Positions 25,628-34,832 are shown, counted from the stretch's first letter. The stretch is 64,000 nt of DNA from Paenibacillus cellulosilyticus (GCF_003182255.1 NZ_QGTQ01000003.1:448631-512630), one strand, 5' to 3'. The notes: generated from the sequence alone by a model not told the origin. Translations and numbers: made by a program.

Positions 25628-27019
25628 GTGACAACTTTAGATCGCATTCCATCTTGGAAGAAATTAAGTTTATTCGCCGTCACCTGGCCGATCTTTATCG
25701 ACTCGGTGCTTCGGATGATGTTAGGTACAGTCGATGTGTTCATGCTCAGCCGCATCTCGGATAAAGCGACCGGGGCGGTAGGATTAGCGAATGAAATTAT
25801 TTTCTTCTGTATTCTTATGTTCGGCTTCGTTGGCGTTGGTACCAGCGTCGTCGTGTCCCAGTACATCGGTGCAGGACGCGAGAAGGAAGCAAGCAAGATC
25901 TCGGCGCTCGCGATTACGATTAACCTGGTATTCGGTATTCTAGTGAGCATCGCACTCGTCTCATTCGGCGAGCCGCTCATGCGGTTGATGAATTTGAGTC
26001 CCGAACAGATTGATATCGCAAGTAAGTATCTCAAAATCATCGGCGGATTTATTTGGATTGAAGCATTATCCTATGCGGTATCGTCCGTTATTCGCTCGAA
26101 TGGCAATACGAAGAGTGTTATGTTCGTGACGCTGGGCGTGAACATTGTTCATATGACCGGCAACTATTTGCTTATCTTCGGTAACTTCGGCTTCCCGGAA
26201 TGGGGTGTAACAGGGGCGGCGGTCTCGACCGTAGTTAGTCGACTGCTCGGCATCATTGTACTGTTCGTCATTCTTTACCGTCGTATTCCTTCTCCAATAA
26301 TGAAGCGGGATTATGTGACGTGGAACAGCTCTTATGTGAAGTCGATTTTGAGTGTTGGTCTGCCGGCTGCCGGTGAGCATCTATCGTGGCAGTCGCAGTA
26401 TCTGATGGTCGTTAGCTTCGTCAATATGATCGGCGTTACGGCGCTCAATACGCATGTGTACGTCATGAATGTATCCAACTACTTCATGGCGCTTGCGCTT
26501 GCGATCGGGGCAGGAACGGAGATTATCGTTGGCCAAATGGTTGGTTCAGGCGATATGCAAGCAGCGTATAAACGGCTTATGCGGAGCGTGAAATTTAGCT
26601 TCCTCGTTACATTCGTCATCGTTGGCATTGCCTCACTGTTCCGGCATCAGATTATCGGGATGTTCACCGATGACCCTGATATCATTACGGTCGGTGCAAC
26701 GATATTCTTGCTGTCTGTCGTGCTTGAGCCGGGGCGGACATTCAACATCGTCATCATCAACTCGCTGCGTGCCGCGGGCGATGCACGCTTCCCTGTTATG
26801 ATGGGTGTGGTGTCCATGTGGGGCGTTTCCGTACCGCTGTCGTATTTGCTGGGGGTTCACTTCGGAATCGGGCTGCTCGGCGTATGGATTGCGTTCACCA
26901 TTGATGAATGGCTGCGCGGGGTCCTGATGCTGCTCCGCTGGAGAAGCCGGAAGTGGGAAAGCAAAGCGCTCGTAAAGCCTGTTTCGACATCGGATACGGC
27001 TGTTCCGACGCAAGGATAA
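25628..27019 (+). CDS. MATE family efflux transporter
   Basis: A protein of 463 aa with about 12 hydrophobic helices in two homologous halves. MATE patterns include WPIFIDSVLRMMLGTVDVFMLSR at the start, VGVGTSVVVSQYIGAG, and ALNTHVYVMNVSNYFMALALAIG in the second half. It is a sodium- or proton-coupled exporter of cationic compounds. The start is GTG 25628, preceded by TAGGAGCAGGG. An inverted repeat TACACT-N6-AGTGTA (25578-25595) lies in the upstream region and could be an operator. Monocistronic. Confidence 0.9.
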   Translation: MTTLDRIPSWKKLSLFAVTWPIFIDSVLRMMLGTVDVFMLSRISDKATGAVGLANEIIFFCILMFGFVGVGTSVVVSQYIGAGREKEASKISALAITINLVFGILVSIALVSFGEPLMRLMNLSPEQIDIASKYLKIIGGFIWIEALSYAVSSVIRSNGNTKSVMFVTLGVNIVHMTGNYLLIFGNFGFPEWGVTGAAVSTVVSRLLGIIVLFVILYRRIPSPIMKRDYVTWNSSYVKSILSVGLPAAGEHLSWQSQYLMVVSFVNMIGVTALNTHVYVMNVSNYFMALALAIGAGTEIIVGQMVGSGDMQAAYKRLMRSVKFSFLVTFVIVGIASLFRHQIIGMFTDDPDIITVGATIFLLSVVLEPGRTFNIVIINSLRAAGDARFPVMMGVVSMWGVSVPLSYLLGVHFGIGLLGVWIAFTIDEWLRGVLMLLRWRSRKWESKALVKPVSTSDTAVPTQG

Positions 27020-27060
27020 TCGCTTCAGCGGAATTTACGGTAGTCGTGCAATAAGTGACG

Positions 27061-27095
27061 AAAGAGACATTCCTGCGAAGGGATGCCTCTTTCTT
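27061..27095 (+). terminator. Rho-independent terminator
   Basis: AAAGAGACATTCC pairs with GGGATGCCTCTTT, with wobble pairs, and a short T-rich tail follows. Confidence 0.75.
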
Positions 27096-27144
27096 TGCGG
27101 TGTAACGTGCGCTAGCGCTTTTATAGCTCATTAGCGGAGAGAAG

Positions 27145-27426
27145 TCACTTTGTAAAATCAAACGATTGTCGGCTCACGGGCAGTGTACCGCTCCGACTCC
27201 AATCGACCGCTTGCAATACAAGTGGAGAGGCAAGAACGGTACTGCCCGTTTCCTCGCGGAACTCTCTAATATGTAAGGATTCCGCGTTTTCCAGCCTTCC
27301 ACCTGGCAGATCGTATCGCCCCTTATAAGGACCGCACATTTTTCGAATAACGAGAAGGTGATTATTCTCCATACAAATGCCATAAACACCTATGTGACGA
27401 TGAAAAAGAGCTTCTTTCTCTGCCAT
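27145..27426 (-). CDS. C-terminally truncated Nudix hydrolase
   Basis: A protein of 93 aa. The Nudix box is intact (GGRLENAES, REFREETGS), and the fold begins normally from ATG 27426 with AGGAGG upstream. The protein stops shortly after QAVDWSRSG, whereas family members usually continue for another 40-60 residues that complete the beta-sheet. No continuation is seen in the other frames towards 27020, so the 3' part is probably deleted. It is likely non-functional, although the catalytic helix is present. Confidence 0.65.
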   Translation of the reverse strand: MAEKEALFHRHIGVYGICMENNHLLVIRKMCGPYKGRYDLPGGRLENAESLHIREFREETGSTVLASPLVLQAVDWSRSGTLPVSRQSFDFTK

Positions 27427-27485
27427 ACGATGGCCTCCTGGATGGTCATAAGGAACGACTAAGGTTGGTCGTAATGTGAATTTGA

Positions 27486-27860
27486 TTATAACAACTCCAG
27501 AAACTCCAATCGGTTGCCGAACGGATCGGTCATATAGAACCTCTTAATATTCTCATCCAATCTGGCGTTGTCGTCGATGACTTGAACGCCTTGTTGAAGG
27601 ACATGTTCGCGCAGCGCTTCGATATTGTTTACTTGAAACGCAGGGTGGGCCTTGGTTGCAGGCGTAAAGTCTTTCTGAACGCCAATATGCACCTGATGCG
27701 AACCACATTGGAACCAAACGCCGCCACGAGCTTGGAGTGGTTCGGGTTTCGGCAGCACCTGCCAGCCTAACAAGCCAGTGAAGAAGACGCGAGCTTCCGC
27801 TTCGCAGCCCTCTGGAGCGGCCAATTGCACATGATCGATTCCAGCGAATGTGAATGACAT
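27486..27860 (-). CDS. VOC family (glyoxalase/bleomycin-resistance-like) protein
   Basis: A protein of 124 aa and full length. Typical elements are GIDHVQLAAPEGCE at the start, ARVFFTGLLGWQV, VHIGVQKDF in the middle, and YMTDPFGNRLEFLE at the end with the conserved Glu. The metal ligands expected of catalytic members (His11, His58 region, Glu near the C-terminus) are plausible, but substrate is unknown. GAGGTG precedes ATG 27860. Confidence 0.85.
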   Translation of the reverse strand: MSFTFAGIDHVQLAAPEGCEAEARVFFTGLLGWQVLPKPEPLQARGGVWFQCGSHQVHIGVQKDFTPATKAHPAFQVNNIEALREHVLQQGVQVIDDNARLDENIKRFYMTDPFGNRLEFLELL

Positions 27861-27949
27861 AGAATCACCTCGTAGTTTTATTTAATGAAACATAGTTTTA
27901 TTTTTTAATCCTATTGTAATCCAAAATTCCCCAACAGGCTATATCAAAA

Positions 27950-28197
27950 TGTAATTACGAGCACAAGCAAATGATGACCGTGCAAATGCATCGGGTGATG
28001 ACTTGAGCTGTGATTAACGAACGCCGTCCGAACCAAGTCGCCTTCACGCACCATGAGCATCGGCGTATCCTGGATACTTTGCCGTTGATCGTCAGCGCAT
28101 AGGAGAAGCTGCCATCATAGGACTCAGGGAATGTATCGAAATGGTGAAGCCTCACTTCAAGGCTTGTTACGTGAACGTGCCGAGTGGTAAAATGCAT
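27950..28197 (-). pseudogene. Frameshifted multicopper oxidase remnant
   Basis: The minus strand encodes FPESYDGSFSYALTINGK in one frame. It continues in another frame as QDTPMLMVREGDLVRT, then FVNHSSSHHPMHLHGHH. The HPMHLHGHH copper-binding motif and the preceding GDLVR pattern are characteristic of type 1/3 copper oxidases. Only about 80 codons of a 450-residue family remain. A frameshift lies near 28070. Confidence 0.8.
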
Positions 28198-28252
28198 GAA
28201 GTCGTATCATTCGAAATGAAATACATATTTGCATAAAAGGTGGACATATATT

Positions 28253-28870
28253 GTGGGGAAAATGGACGAGATTATATTAGTGGTACCAAGAGAGAAGCTG
28301 TTCGCGAGCGAGACGCTTCATTTTCATGGTGTAGAGCAGGAGGAGTCGAAGATTGCTGTTCTAGCCGCTAACCTTGCAGACAACTATTCCACGATGCGCC
28401 GCGGAGATGCAGAGGAGAACACTGCATTCAAACAGCCGATTCCATACTGTGTCATTCGGAGAGGCAGCGAGATTTTCATGTACCGGCGACTTAGCGGTGG
28501 TGGGGAAGCGCGTCTGTTCGACAAGCTCTCGATCGGTGCAGGCGGTCATATGAATGATAATGCCGAGCTGCCAACGTTCCAAGCCGTGCTGCAGGATAAT
28601 CTGTCTCGTGAGCTGGAAGAAGAGCTGGAAATTAAAGCGGCGACACGTACGTTCACGACGGTGGGCTTCATTAATGATGATGAGAACGAGGTTGGCAAAG
28701 TTCACATCGGTCTTCTCGTCATTCTCGATATTGACGCTGAAGGTGAAGTGAGCGTTCGCGAAACGGATCAGCTGGAAGGCCAATGGGTAACGGTCGCACA
28801 GCTGCGGGAAGAGCCAATCTACTCGAAGCTGGAGTCTTGGTCGCAGATCGTCACGAAAGTATTAGGTTAA
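28253..28870 (+). CDS. Nudix-superfamily predicted phosphoesterase (COG4112-like)
   Basis: A protein of about 205 aa. It has a long N-terminal extension (DEIILVVPREKLF), then PYCVIRRGSEIFMYRR, GAGGHMND and a degenerate Nudix helix SRELEEELEI. It ends with EGQWVTVAQL, as in MutT-like folds. The box departs from the strict consensus, so catalysis is uncertain. GTG 28253 is preferred because AAGGTGG lies upstream; ATG 28262 is the alternative. Possibly co-transcribed with nos 43 bp downstream. Confidence 0.7.
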   Translation: MGKMDEIILVVPREKLFASETLHFHGVEQEESKIAVLAANLADNYSTMRRGDAEENTAFKQPIPYCVIRRGSEIFMYRRLSGGGEARLFDKLSIGAGGHMNDNAELPTFQAVLQDNLSRELEEELEIKAATRTFTTVGFINDDENEVGKVHIGLLVILDIDAEGEVSVRETDQLEGQWVTVAQLREEPIYSKLESWSQIVTKVLG

Positions 28871-28913
28871 TGAAGCATGCTAGGGTTAGCACAGATGGAG
28901 GCGCAGCAGAGTG

Positions 28914-30038
28914 ATGACAGAACTGACCGTTGAACAACAACAGCTCATGGATCAAGCGGCGGCCTTCATCCGTCAATGTTATGGAGAACTAGCTAGGGAC
29001 GAAGCTGATACAGAACGGCGGATCACAGAAGTCATGCAGCAAATTGCACGGACTGGGACTTACCGTCATACGACAGATGAACTAACGCATGGTGCGAGGC
29101 TTGCCTGGCGCAACAGTAATCGGTGCATCGGCCGATTATTTTGGCAATCCTTATCCGTCTTGGATGCGCGTGACGTCGAGACTGCGGATGAAGCGGTAGA
29201 GGCGATTTACGAGCATATGGCTTTTGCTACGAATAATGGACGCATTAGACCGGCGATTACCATCTTCGCACAGGAGCAGGCGTTTAAGCAGGAGAAGGGC
29301 CGCAATCTTCGCATCTGGAATCATCAGCTTGTGCGATATGCGGGTTATGAGCAGCCGGACGGGACGATTATTGGCGACCCGCACTCTGTGCCTTTCACGC
29401 GTGTGTGTGAATCGCTTGGTTGGCGAGGGAAAGGTACGCCATTCGATGTACTGCCGCTCGTGATCGGTACGGAGGAAGGTACGGCGTCGTATTATGTGAT
29501 TCCGGAGGAGCTGGTGCTGCAAGTGCCGCTCACGCATCCGACGGAGCCGCGATTCGCAGAGCTTGAGCTGCAGTGGTATGCGGTGCCTTTTATCTCGGAG
29601 ATGGTGTTAGAAATTGGCGGTATCCGTTATCCGGCAGCGCCTTTCAATGGTTGGTACATGGGGACGGAGATTGGTGCGCGCAACCTGTCGGATGCGAATC
29701 GATACAATATGCTGCGACCCATTGCGGAGAGATTCGGCTTCGATATGACAACGAACACGTCGCTCTGGAAGGATCGGGCACTCGTTGAATTGAATGCTGC
29801 GGTGCTCCATTCGTACAAACGTGCAGGGGTCAGCATCGTGGATCATCATACGGCAGCCGAGCAGTTTGGACGGTTTGAACAGCAGGAGCATGCGGCAGGA
29901 CGAACGATTACAGGCAGATGGTCGTGGCTCATCCCGCCTATGTCGCCATCGACGACAGCCGTTTGGCATCGCGGGTTCGACAACACGGAGCGGGACCCTA
30001 AGTTCGGCTACCAGCCAAAGCCATATGCAACCGAATGA
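28914..30038 (+). CDS. nos: Bacterial nitric-oxide synthase, oxygenase domain
   Basis: A protein of 374 aa comprising only the oxygenase domain, as in Bacillus and Staphylococcus enzymes. The proximal heme thiolate is Cys71 in WRNSNRCIGRLFW. PFNGWYMGTEIGARN and the Trp/Glu-containing substrate region are intact. It oxidises arginine to citrulline and NO using electrons from unlinked flavodoxin or flavin reductases, since no reductase gene is nearby. In Firmicutes NO protects against oxidative stress and some antibiotics. ATG 28914 follows GGAGG; an in-frame GTG lies just upstream at 28911. Confidence 0.97.
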   Translation: MTELTVEQQQLMDQAAAFIRQCYGELARDEADTERRITEVMQQIARTGTYRHTTDELTHGARLAWRNSNRCIGRLFWQSLSVLDARDVETADEAVEAIYEHMAFATNNGRIRPAITIFAQEQAFKQEKGRNLRIWNHQLVRYAGYEQPDGTIIGDPHSVPFTRVCESLGWRGKGTPFDVLPLVIGTEEGTASYYVIPEELVLQVPLTHPTEPRFAELELQWYAVPFISEMVLEIGGIRYPAAPFNGWYMGTEIGARNLSDANRYNMLRPIAERFGFDMTTNTSLWKDRALVELNAAVLHSYKRAGVSIVDHHTAAEQFGRFEQQEHAAGRTITGRWSWLIPPMSPSTTAVWHRGFDNTERDPKFGYQPKPYATE

Positions 30039-30216
30039 TAACAATGCTTGTCATTATTCGTTATACCGACCGATTCACTGGATTGGGATTCGGGTAAACG
30101 ATATAGGCACTTGAGCTGCGTACAATGCGAAGCAGGACACTTCACAAACCTATATCGTAGACGTACAATGCTTGTATAACTATTAATGATGCAATTATCG
30201 ATGTAGGAGGATTCTA

Positions 30217-31014
30217 ATGGATGATCTCGTAAAAGCGGTCATAATGGGCATCGTGGAAGGATTAACGGAGTTTCTGCCGGTATCCTCAACGGGCCATATG
30301 ATCGTAACAGGCAACATTCTTAATTTCTTAGGCGATCCAGAAGGCAACCGGGCGACAACATTCGAGGTTGTCGTACAATTAGGCGCCGTACTTGCCGTGC
30401 TGGTGCTCTATTGGAAACGATTCTTGAAGCTGCTTACCTTCAATCTGAAGGCGCCGGGTTTGAACATTTTACATATCATTATCGGTATGTTCCCTGCCAG
30501 TGTGCTCGGCTTGCTGCTGCATGATTTCATTAAAGATTATTTGTTTGGTCCCAAAACGGTCGTTGTCAGCTTAATAGCTGGTGGTTTATTGCTTATCGGG
30601 GCTGAGAAGGTTCGTCGAAAACCTTCTTCGGAAACATTGGACGATATTACGTATCGGCAGGCGTTCGGAATTGGCTGCTTCCAGATCTTATCCCTATGGT
30701 CTGGCTTCTCGCGTTCCGGCTCGACGATGGCTGGCGGTATCTTCTTCGGTGTAAGTAAGGCTGCTGCGGCAGAGTTTACTTTCCTCATGTCCGTTCCCAT
30801 TATGCTTGGCGCAAGCGGCGTCGATCTGTTGAAAAACCACGATGCGTTGGTAGCTAGTGACGCTGGTCTGTTCTTGGCAGGTCTGTTCACATCGTTTGTT
30901 GTTGCAATGATTGCTATCGTAACGTTCTTGAACCTGGTTAAACGTCTGAGCCTCACTTGGTTCGCATACTACCGTTTTGTACTTGCTATTCTTGTGTTCC
31001 TATTGGTTGTGTAA
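30217..31014 (+). CDS. uppP: Undecaprenyl-diphosphatase UppP (BacA family)
   Basis: A protein of 265 aa with about eight membrane helices. The two family signatures are present: EGLTEFLPVSSTGHM near the start and SGFSRSGSTMAGGIFFGVSK (Ser/Arg-rich active-site motif) in the second half. It dephosphorylates undecaprenyl pyrophosphate to recycle the cell-wall lipid carrier and confers bacitracin tolerance. GTAGGAGG precedes ATG 30217. Single gene with a terminator. Confidence 0.96.
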   Translation: MDDLVKAVIMGIVEGLTEFLPVSSTGHMIVTGNILNFLGDPEGNRATTFEVVVQLGAVLAVLVLYWKRFLKLLTFNLKAPGLNILHIIIGMFPASVLGLLLHDFIKDYLFGPKTVVVSLIAGGLLLIGAEKVRRKPSSETLDDITYRQAFGIGCFQILSLWSGFSRSGSTMAGGIFFGVSKAAAAEFTFLMSVPIMLGASGVDLLKNHDALVASDAGLFLAGLFTSFVVAMIAIVTFLNLVKRLSLTWFAYYRFVLAILVFLLVV

Positions 31015-31037
31015 TTCAGGAAATGACGAGTTCCTTG

Positions 31038-31076
31038 AAAGCTGCGTTCGGCTTATGCCGATCGCGGCTTTTTTTG
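31038..31076 (+). terminator. Terminator of uppP
   Basis: GCTGCG..CGGC pairs with GCCG..CGCGGC around a TTAT loop and TTTTTTT follows. Confidence 0.85.
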
Positions 31077-31161
31077 TATTGCGTAGGTTAGATGAGGTGG
31101 AAGCAACATTTTCCATGTTCATCCGTCTATGGAGATAGGGTGCGTGAGGGAGGACAGATGG

Positions 31162-32055
31162 ATGAGTGCGAGAGCGATTCTTTTATCGATAGGGATGACC
31201 ATCGTATTGAGCTCTTGCGGCAGCAACGAAAAGGTGCGGCCGAATGGAGATCGTTCTAGTGAACATCAGACTGCAACGACGATAGATACAGCACGTGACA
31301 ATGCTGCTCCTACGCAGAACTTAGATGAATGGATGAAGCCGGAGTTTAATTTATCCTACCAACCGATTGAACTTTCGCCGCTGGAGCAGGTGGAGGTTAA
31401 GGATAGTTGGAAGCTGACGAAGACGCAGTCTTTTGGTCAAATCAATGGGGAAACGGTTACGTTGTCTGTCTACCAAGAGCAAGATGAGGCTTCTATATGC
31501 GGCGCGGGCTATGAGCGGATCGTGCTGCTTGATTATAGGGAAGGGCATTACAAATATATGGGCTGCGGTAATACGAGTCTCGAGTCTGACGATCCTGTAC
31601 GGGAAGGAACACTGATACTTCTTGACTATAGGTCTGCGGACAAAGCCGCTTCAAAGATCGTTCATGGGGCTATAGATGGTGGAGTTAATGGACCTGGTTT
31701 GATGACCTACTATGTATACGATCCTGTGCAAAATCGTTGGTATGGCTTCGATCAGTGGGGCTTGCCAAGTGTAAACGATCTAGACGGGGATGGTACGGAG
31801 GAGCTTGTTTTTCAATTTCAGGGTCTGCATATGAATCCTCCGGACGTATCGATCGGGAGATGGAATGGACCAGGGTTGGAGATAAGCGCAACAGTAACTT
31901 CACTGTTAGAGCTGCCAGGTCAATATAGAGCAGCCGCAACGGTAGAGGATCATCAGATTGCGTTTTCTATTGATTCAGGTGAAGAGAGTTCCGAGCCGCT
32001 ATCAACTAGCTATTCGTACAGTCCGGAACGGCTGACTCGAATGGATGTGAGGTAA
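31162..32055 (+). CDS. Putative lipoprotein with a calcium-loop-like motif
   Basis: A protein of 297 aa from ATG 31162, with GGGAGG upstream. The signal peptide ends in a lipobox-like LSSCGS. The mature part is mostly beta-rich. VNDLDGDGTEELVFQF resembles the Asp-rich loop of FG-GAP/VCBS-type repeats. I do not recognise the family. It is followed by two further secreted proteins in the same direction; spacing of 73 and 37 bp allows one transcript. Confidence 0.7.
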   Translation: MSARAILLSIGMTIVLSSCGSNEKVRPNGDRSSEHQTATTIDTARDNAAPTQNLDEWMKPEFNLSYQPIELSPLEQVEVKDSWKLTKTQSFGQINGETVTLSVYQEQDEASICGAGYERIVLLDYREGHYKYMGCGNTSLESDDPVREGTLILLDYRSADKAASKIVHGAIDGGVNGPGLMTYYVYDPVQNRWYGFDQWGLPSVNDLDGDGTEELVFQFQGLHMNPPDVSIGRWNGPGLEISATVTSLLELPGQYRAAATVEDHQIAFSIDSGEESSEPLSTSYSYSPERLTRMDVR

Positions 32056-32128
32056 AGCGGATGCCCTGCAACCTTTCCGCAGCTAATGTCGTTTGGTTGA
32101 ATAACTGGAAGAGAGAGGGGCAGGGGGA

Positions 32129-32623
32129 ATGAGAAGGCTGCTTGCCGGTGTGCTCGTTGTTTGTATGCTGTTAGCTGCCGCGGCATGTTCGAACGCTTCG
32201 AATGCTAACACGAGGGCAGCGGATCGCGGAGAGCTGTACAGCTTGGCATTAGACGCGATGATGCCAGAAGACGAAGGTATGAACAGCGGGATGAAATATA
32301 TCGCCATCGACATGAGCATGTTAGTAGGCCTCGATGCGGGGGATAAGGCGCAAATGATTAAGTATTTTGCAGAAAAATATAAGATTGAAGCAATGGAAGC
32401 AACCTATGAACAGCTAATTGAACAGGGGCGGCGCAACGAGCAGACGCAGGTGCTGGATGGTGTGCTGTTACGTGTGGAGAAAACGGAGATGACAGCGAAG
32501 CGATTTACGGTCGAAAGCTCCAAATATCGTGCTGGTGACGGTGCGATAGGAATGAAAGTCGTTGTGGAATATACGCAGGGCAAATGGAAATTGACGCGTG
32601 CCGAAAGAACCTGGGTTAGTTAA
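32129..32623 (+). CDS. Putative lipoprotein, 164 aa
   Basis: The signal peptide ends in the lipobox AAAC followed by SNAS. The mature protein has a mixed alpha/beta composition with no motif I recognise. AGAGGGGCAGGGGG precedes ATG 32129. Probably in one unit with the flanking lipoprotein and the TIMP-like protein. Confidence 0.7.
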   Translation: MRRLLAGVLVVCMLLAAAACSNASNANTRAADRGELYSLALDAMMPEDEGMNSGMKYIAIDMSMLVGLDAGDKAQMIKYFAEKYKIEAMEATYEQLIEQGRRNEQTQVLDGVLLRVEKTEMTAKRFTVESSKYRAGDGAIGMKVVVEYTQGKWKLTRAERTWVS

Positions 32624-32660
32624 CCCGTTTAGACGCAGATAGAAAGGACGATGCGTTCCA

Positions 32661-33371
32661 GTGAAGAAGAGAGCCATAAGTATTGTACTGATGCTGACTG
32701 CCATGTTTATTGTAACTCTTGTGTTCCCACTCGTTGGAGCGGAACGGGTATATGCCTGCTCCTGTGCAGCATATCCGGATTTGTCTAGCGAACTCGATGC
32801 CAAATCAGCTGTATTCGCTGGTGAAGTGACGAGTATGGATACGGTGAGTAGAGGTGATGTCGTGAGCTCAGCCGATCCAGTTTTTGTAACGTTTGAAGTT
32901 GCGAAGGTCTGGAAAGGTTCGATCAAGAAGGAGACGGTCGTTCGGACCGTCCGTGACAGCGCTAGCTGTGGGTATGAGTTTTCTTTGGGTCAATCCTATC
33001 TCGTATTCGCCAATGAAGAGGACGGCGTCATTCGAACCGGAATGTGTACGGGAACACAGCCGTTGAACGATTCGAGCGCTCAGCAGCTGGACGATATTGT
33101 CCGGTCTTATGATCCACAAGATAATGGCGGGGACACATCAGGTCGTGTCGATTCGGATGAACCCATTTATGATCAAGGACGGCAAGTTGCTGGTGTTCAT
33201 CAGAACATCCGTCCGGTCGATTTCGTTCATGAAGTCGGCGCTGTTGCAGCGATGCATGAGGATAACGAGAGCGAGAAAGGAACGCCACAGGGCTATATTT
33301 TCCTTGGATTTGCGTTTGTAGCGATGCTGTCTGCATTAGTGGGGTTTAAGATTGGCAGTAATCGAAAATAG
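32661..33371 (+). CDS. Secreted TIMP/netrin-like domain protein with C-terminal anchor
   Basis: A protein of 236 aa. A signal peptide ends near VYA and the mature protein begins with CSCAAYPDL, as in tissue-inhibitor-of-metalloproteinase-like (OB-fold) domains, whose N-terminal Cys chelates metal in the animal proteins. Conserved follow-ups are AVFAGEVTSM, VWKG, CGYEFSLGQSYLVFA and CTGTQPL. A hydrophilic stretch then leads to a C-terminal membrane helix and a short basic tail. Bacterial members are common in Bacilli and have no proven inhibitor role. Anchored at the outer face of the membrane. Confidence 0.8.
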   Translation: MKKRAISIVLMLTAMFIVTLVFPLVGAERVYACSCAAYPDLSSELDAKSAVFAGEVTSMDTVSRGDVVSSADPVFVTFEVAKVWKGSIKKETVVRTVRDSASCGYEFSLGQSYLVFANEEDGVIRTGMCTGTQPLNDSSAQQLDDIVRSYDPQDNGGDTSGRVDSDEPIYDQGRQVAGVHQNIRPVDFVHEVGAVAAMHEDNESEKGTPQGYIFLGFAFVAMLSALVGFKIGSNRK

Positions 33372-33408
33372 GGTAGAGCGGCGTGAGTGCCGTTCTACCG
33401 TTTTTTTT
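33371..33408 (+). terminator. Terminator of the TIMP-like gene
   Basis: GGTAGAGCGGC pairs with GCCGTTCTACC and eight Ts follow. The same element, diverged, recurs at 36309. Confidence 0.88.
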
Positions 33409-33431
33409 GTGTGAGCTAAGTTATGCGATTA

Positions 33432-33632
33432 TACGAGGAACATGACGATGATCGTAGTGACGACTAACCCGATGAGTACGGGCTTCAAGTTGCGGCGCGC
33501 AAGTTCGAACGGACTGACGCCGCAGATAGCGGCTGCTGGGATGAGTGCGCAAGGCACCAAAGTACCTCGGCCAACCCAAATCGCAGCGATCTGGCCTAGT
33601 GATGTGAGCGTCGCCGCTCCATGGCCAAGCGA
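33432..33632 (-). pseudogene. Duplicated 3' fragment of the permease gene at 36372
   Basis: On the minus strand this encodes about 64 codons nearly identical to the C-terminus of the permease (TLTSLGQIAAIWVG, then ICGVSPFELARRNLKPVL). It has no start and no 5' part. It ends abruptly at 33632. It is a relic left by the duplication described for the flanking direct repeats. Confidence 0.85.
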
Positions 33633-33649
33633 GGAACATTAGTTCAACG

Positions 33650-33690
33650 ACAGAAGGAGCAGAAACCTTTGAACTGCTCCTTCTGTTATT
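33650..33690. terminator. Terminator-like hairpin at the left edge of the inserted block
   Basis: A perfect 13-bp stem (ACAGAAGGAGCAG / CTGCTCCTTCTGT) with an 11-nt loop. It lies about 125 bp downstream of the minus-strand alpha/beta hydrolase gene and could terminate it; the T-tract is weak. Confidence 0.7.
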
Positions 33691-33812
33691 AAGCTAACGG
33701 ACAGGATAGCGTGGTTGCGCTATTAAATTACTTGCAGGTCTTTGTTGAAGATACGAACGGTTAGGTAATGAATGCATGAGAGAAAGAACTGGGATGCAAC
33801 GCAAGTAACGAT

Positions 33813-34832
33813 CTATCTGTTTGTGCTACGTGCTAACAAATGTTTTAGGTTATCATCGATAAATTGATTATCGGCACTGTTGATTCCGCGACCGGCAAAA
33901 TGGCCCCAGATCGACGGGATTGGTTTAAAGATAGCATTAGGTATAAGCTTAGCTTCGTATTCATTATCATCCGCTGTGCAGAAAAGATCTGTGCTTCCAG
34001 GCATGATGCAGGCAAGAGCTTTAATACTCTTAAGTGCCTTATCGAAATCGCCATTATAGGAGGGGTTTGCACTAATATCTGCATGTTGGCCTGTCCATAA
34101 CATGGCTAGGACATTATGCGGATCCATCTTCATAAAGCTATCTTCCCAGACGCTAGTTACGAAATTTTCCAAGGAGTCAAATCCCATCTCACGATAAAGC
34201 TCCTGTCTATAAAACGCATGCGATAATCCCCATCCCGCATAGACCCGGCCAACGGCGCGCATGTCTGCAAAAGTCAGCTGGTTTAGTTTACTTGAATCGA
34301 AACCAACTGCAGATAGCAGAGCAGCTTTCATACCGTTCAAGACAACAAATGTATGGGGCCACGGCTTGGCAATTCCTGCGAAAGGTGCAATTCGTTCCAC
34401 CATCTCTGGATAACTTGCACCCCATTGGAATGCCTGAATCCCTCCCATGGACCATCCAACTACGAGTGCAATCTTTTGAATGCCGAACTTTTCGGTAATC
34501 AGCCGATGCTGGAGCTTAACATTATCATAGATGGTCACCTGCGGAAAGTTAGCACGGTCGAATGGCGGAGGCGTGTTACTAGGGGATGAAGATAATCCGT
34601 TTCCAAGCAAATTTGGAACGATAATGAAATATTTCTCAGGATCAAGTGCCATCCCACTCCCAATTAACCACTCATTTTGAACATGCTGGTCGCCAAATGC
34701 AGTTGGATAGACAATGACATTATCTTTCTTTTCATTTAATTTTCCATAAGTCTTATAAGCAAGAAAAGCGTTCGGTAACGTCACTCCTGTTTGCAAAGAT
34801 ACGTCGCCCAAATCAAAAATTTCATACTCCAT
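33813..34832 (-). CDS. Alpha/beta hydrolase related to homoserine O-acetyltransferase (MetX-like)
   Basis: A protein of 339 aa. The nucleophile elbow is GWSMGG, the oxyanion segment is YPTAFGDQH, and later PGSTDLFC and SIWGHFAGRG supply the Asp and His of the triad. MetX enzymes acetylate homoserine or serine with acetyl-CoA; this subgroup is often annotated only as alpha/beta hydrolase. It is divergent from the LysR gene at 34976, which probably controls it. It lies inside the block flanked by direct repeats, so it may have been acquired. Confidence 0.8.
   Translation of the reverse strand: MEYEIFDLGDVSLQTGVTLPNAFLAYKTYGKLNEKKDNVIVYPTAFGDQHVQNEWLIGSGMALDPEKYFIIVPNLLGNGLSSSPSNTPPPFDRANFPQVTIYDNVKLQHRLITEKFGIQKIALVVGWSMGGIQAFQWGASYPEMVERIAPFAGIAKPWPHTFVVLNGMKAALLSAVGFDSSKLNQLTFADMRAVGRVYAGWGLSHAFYRQELYREMGFDSLENFVTSVWEDSFMKMDPHNVLAMLWTGQHADISANPSYNGDFDKALKSIKALACIMPGSTDLFCTADDNEYEAKLIPNAIFKPIPSIWGHFAGRGINSADNQFIDDNLKHLLARSTNR

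Larger units (their letters stand above)
33352..33632. repeat. Direct repeat, left copy (partner at 36290-36576)
   Basis: It starts in the last codons of the TIMP-like gene, runs through its terminator and into a 3' fragment of the permease gene. Long stretches match the right copy base for base, with scattered substitutions. Confidence 0.85.
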
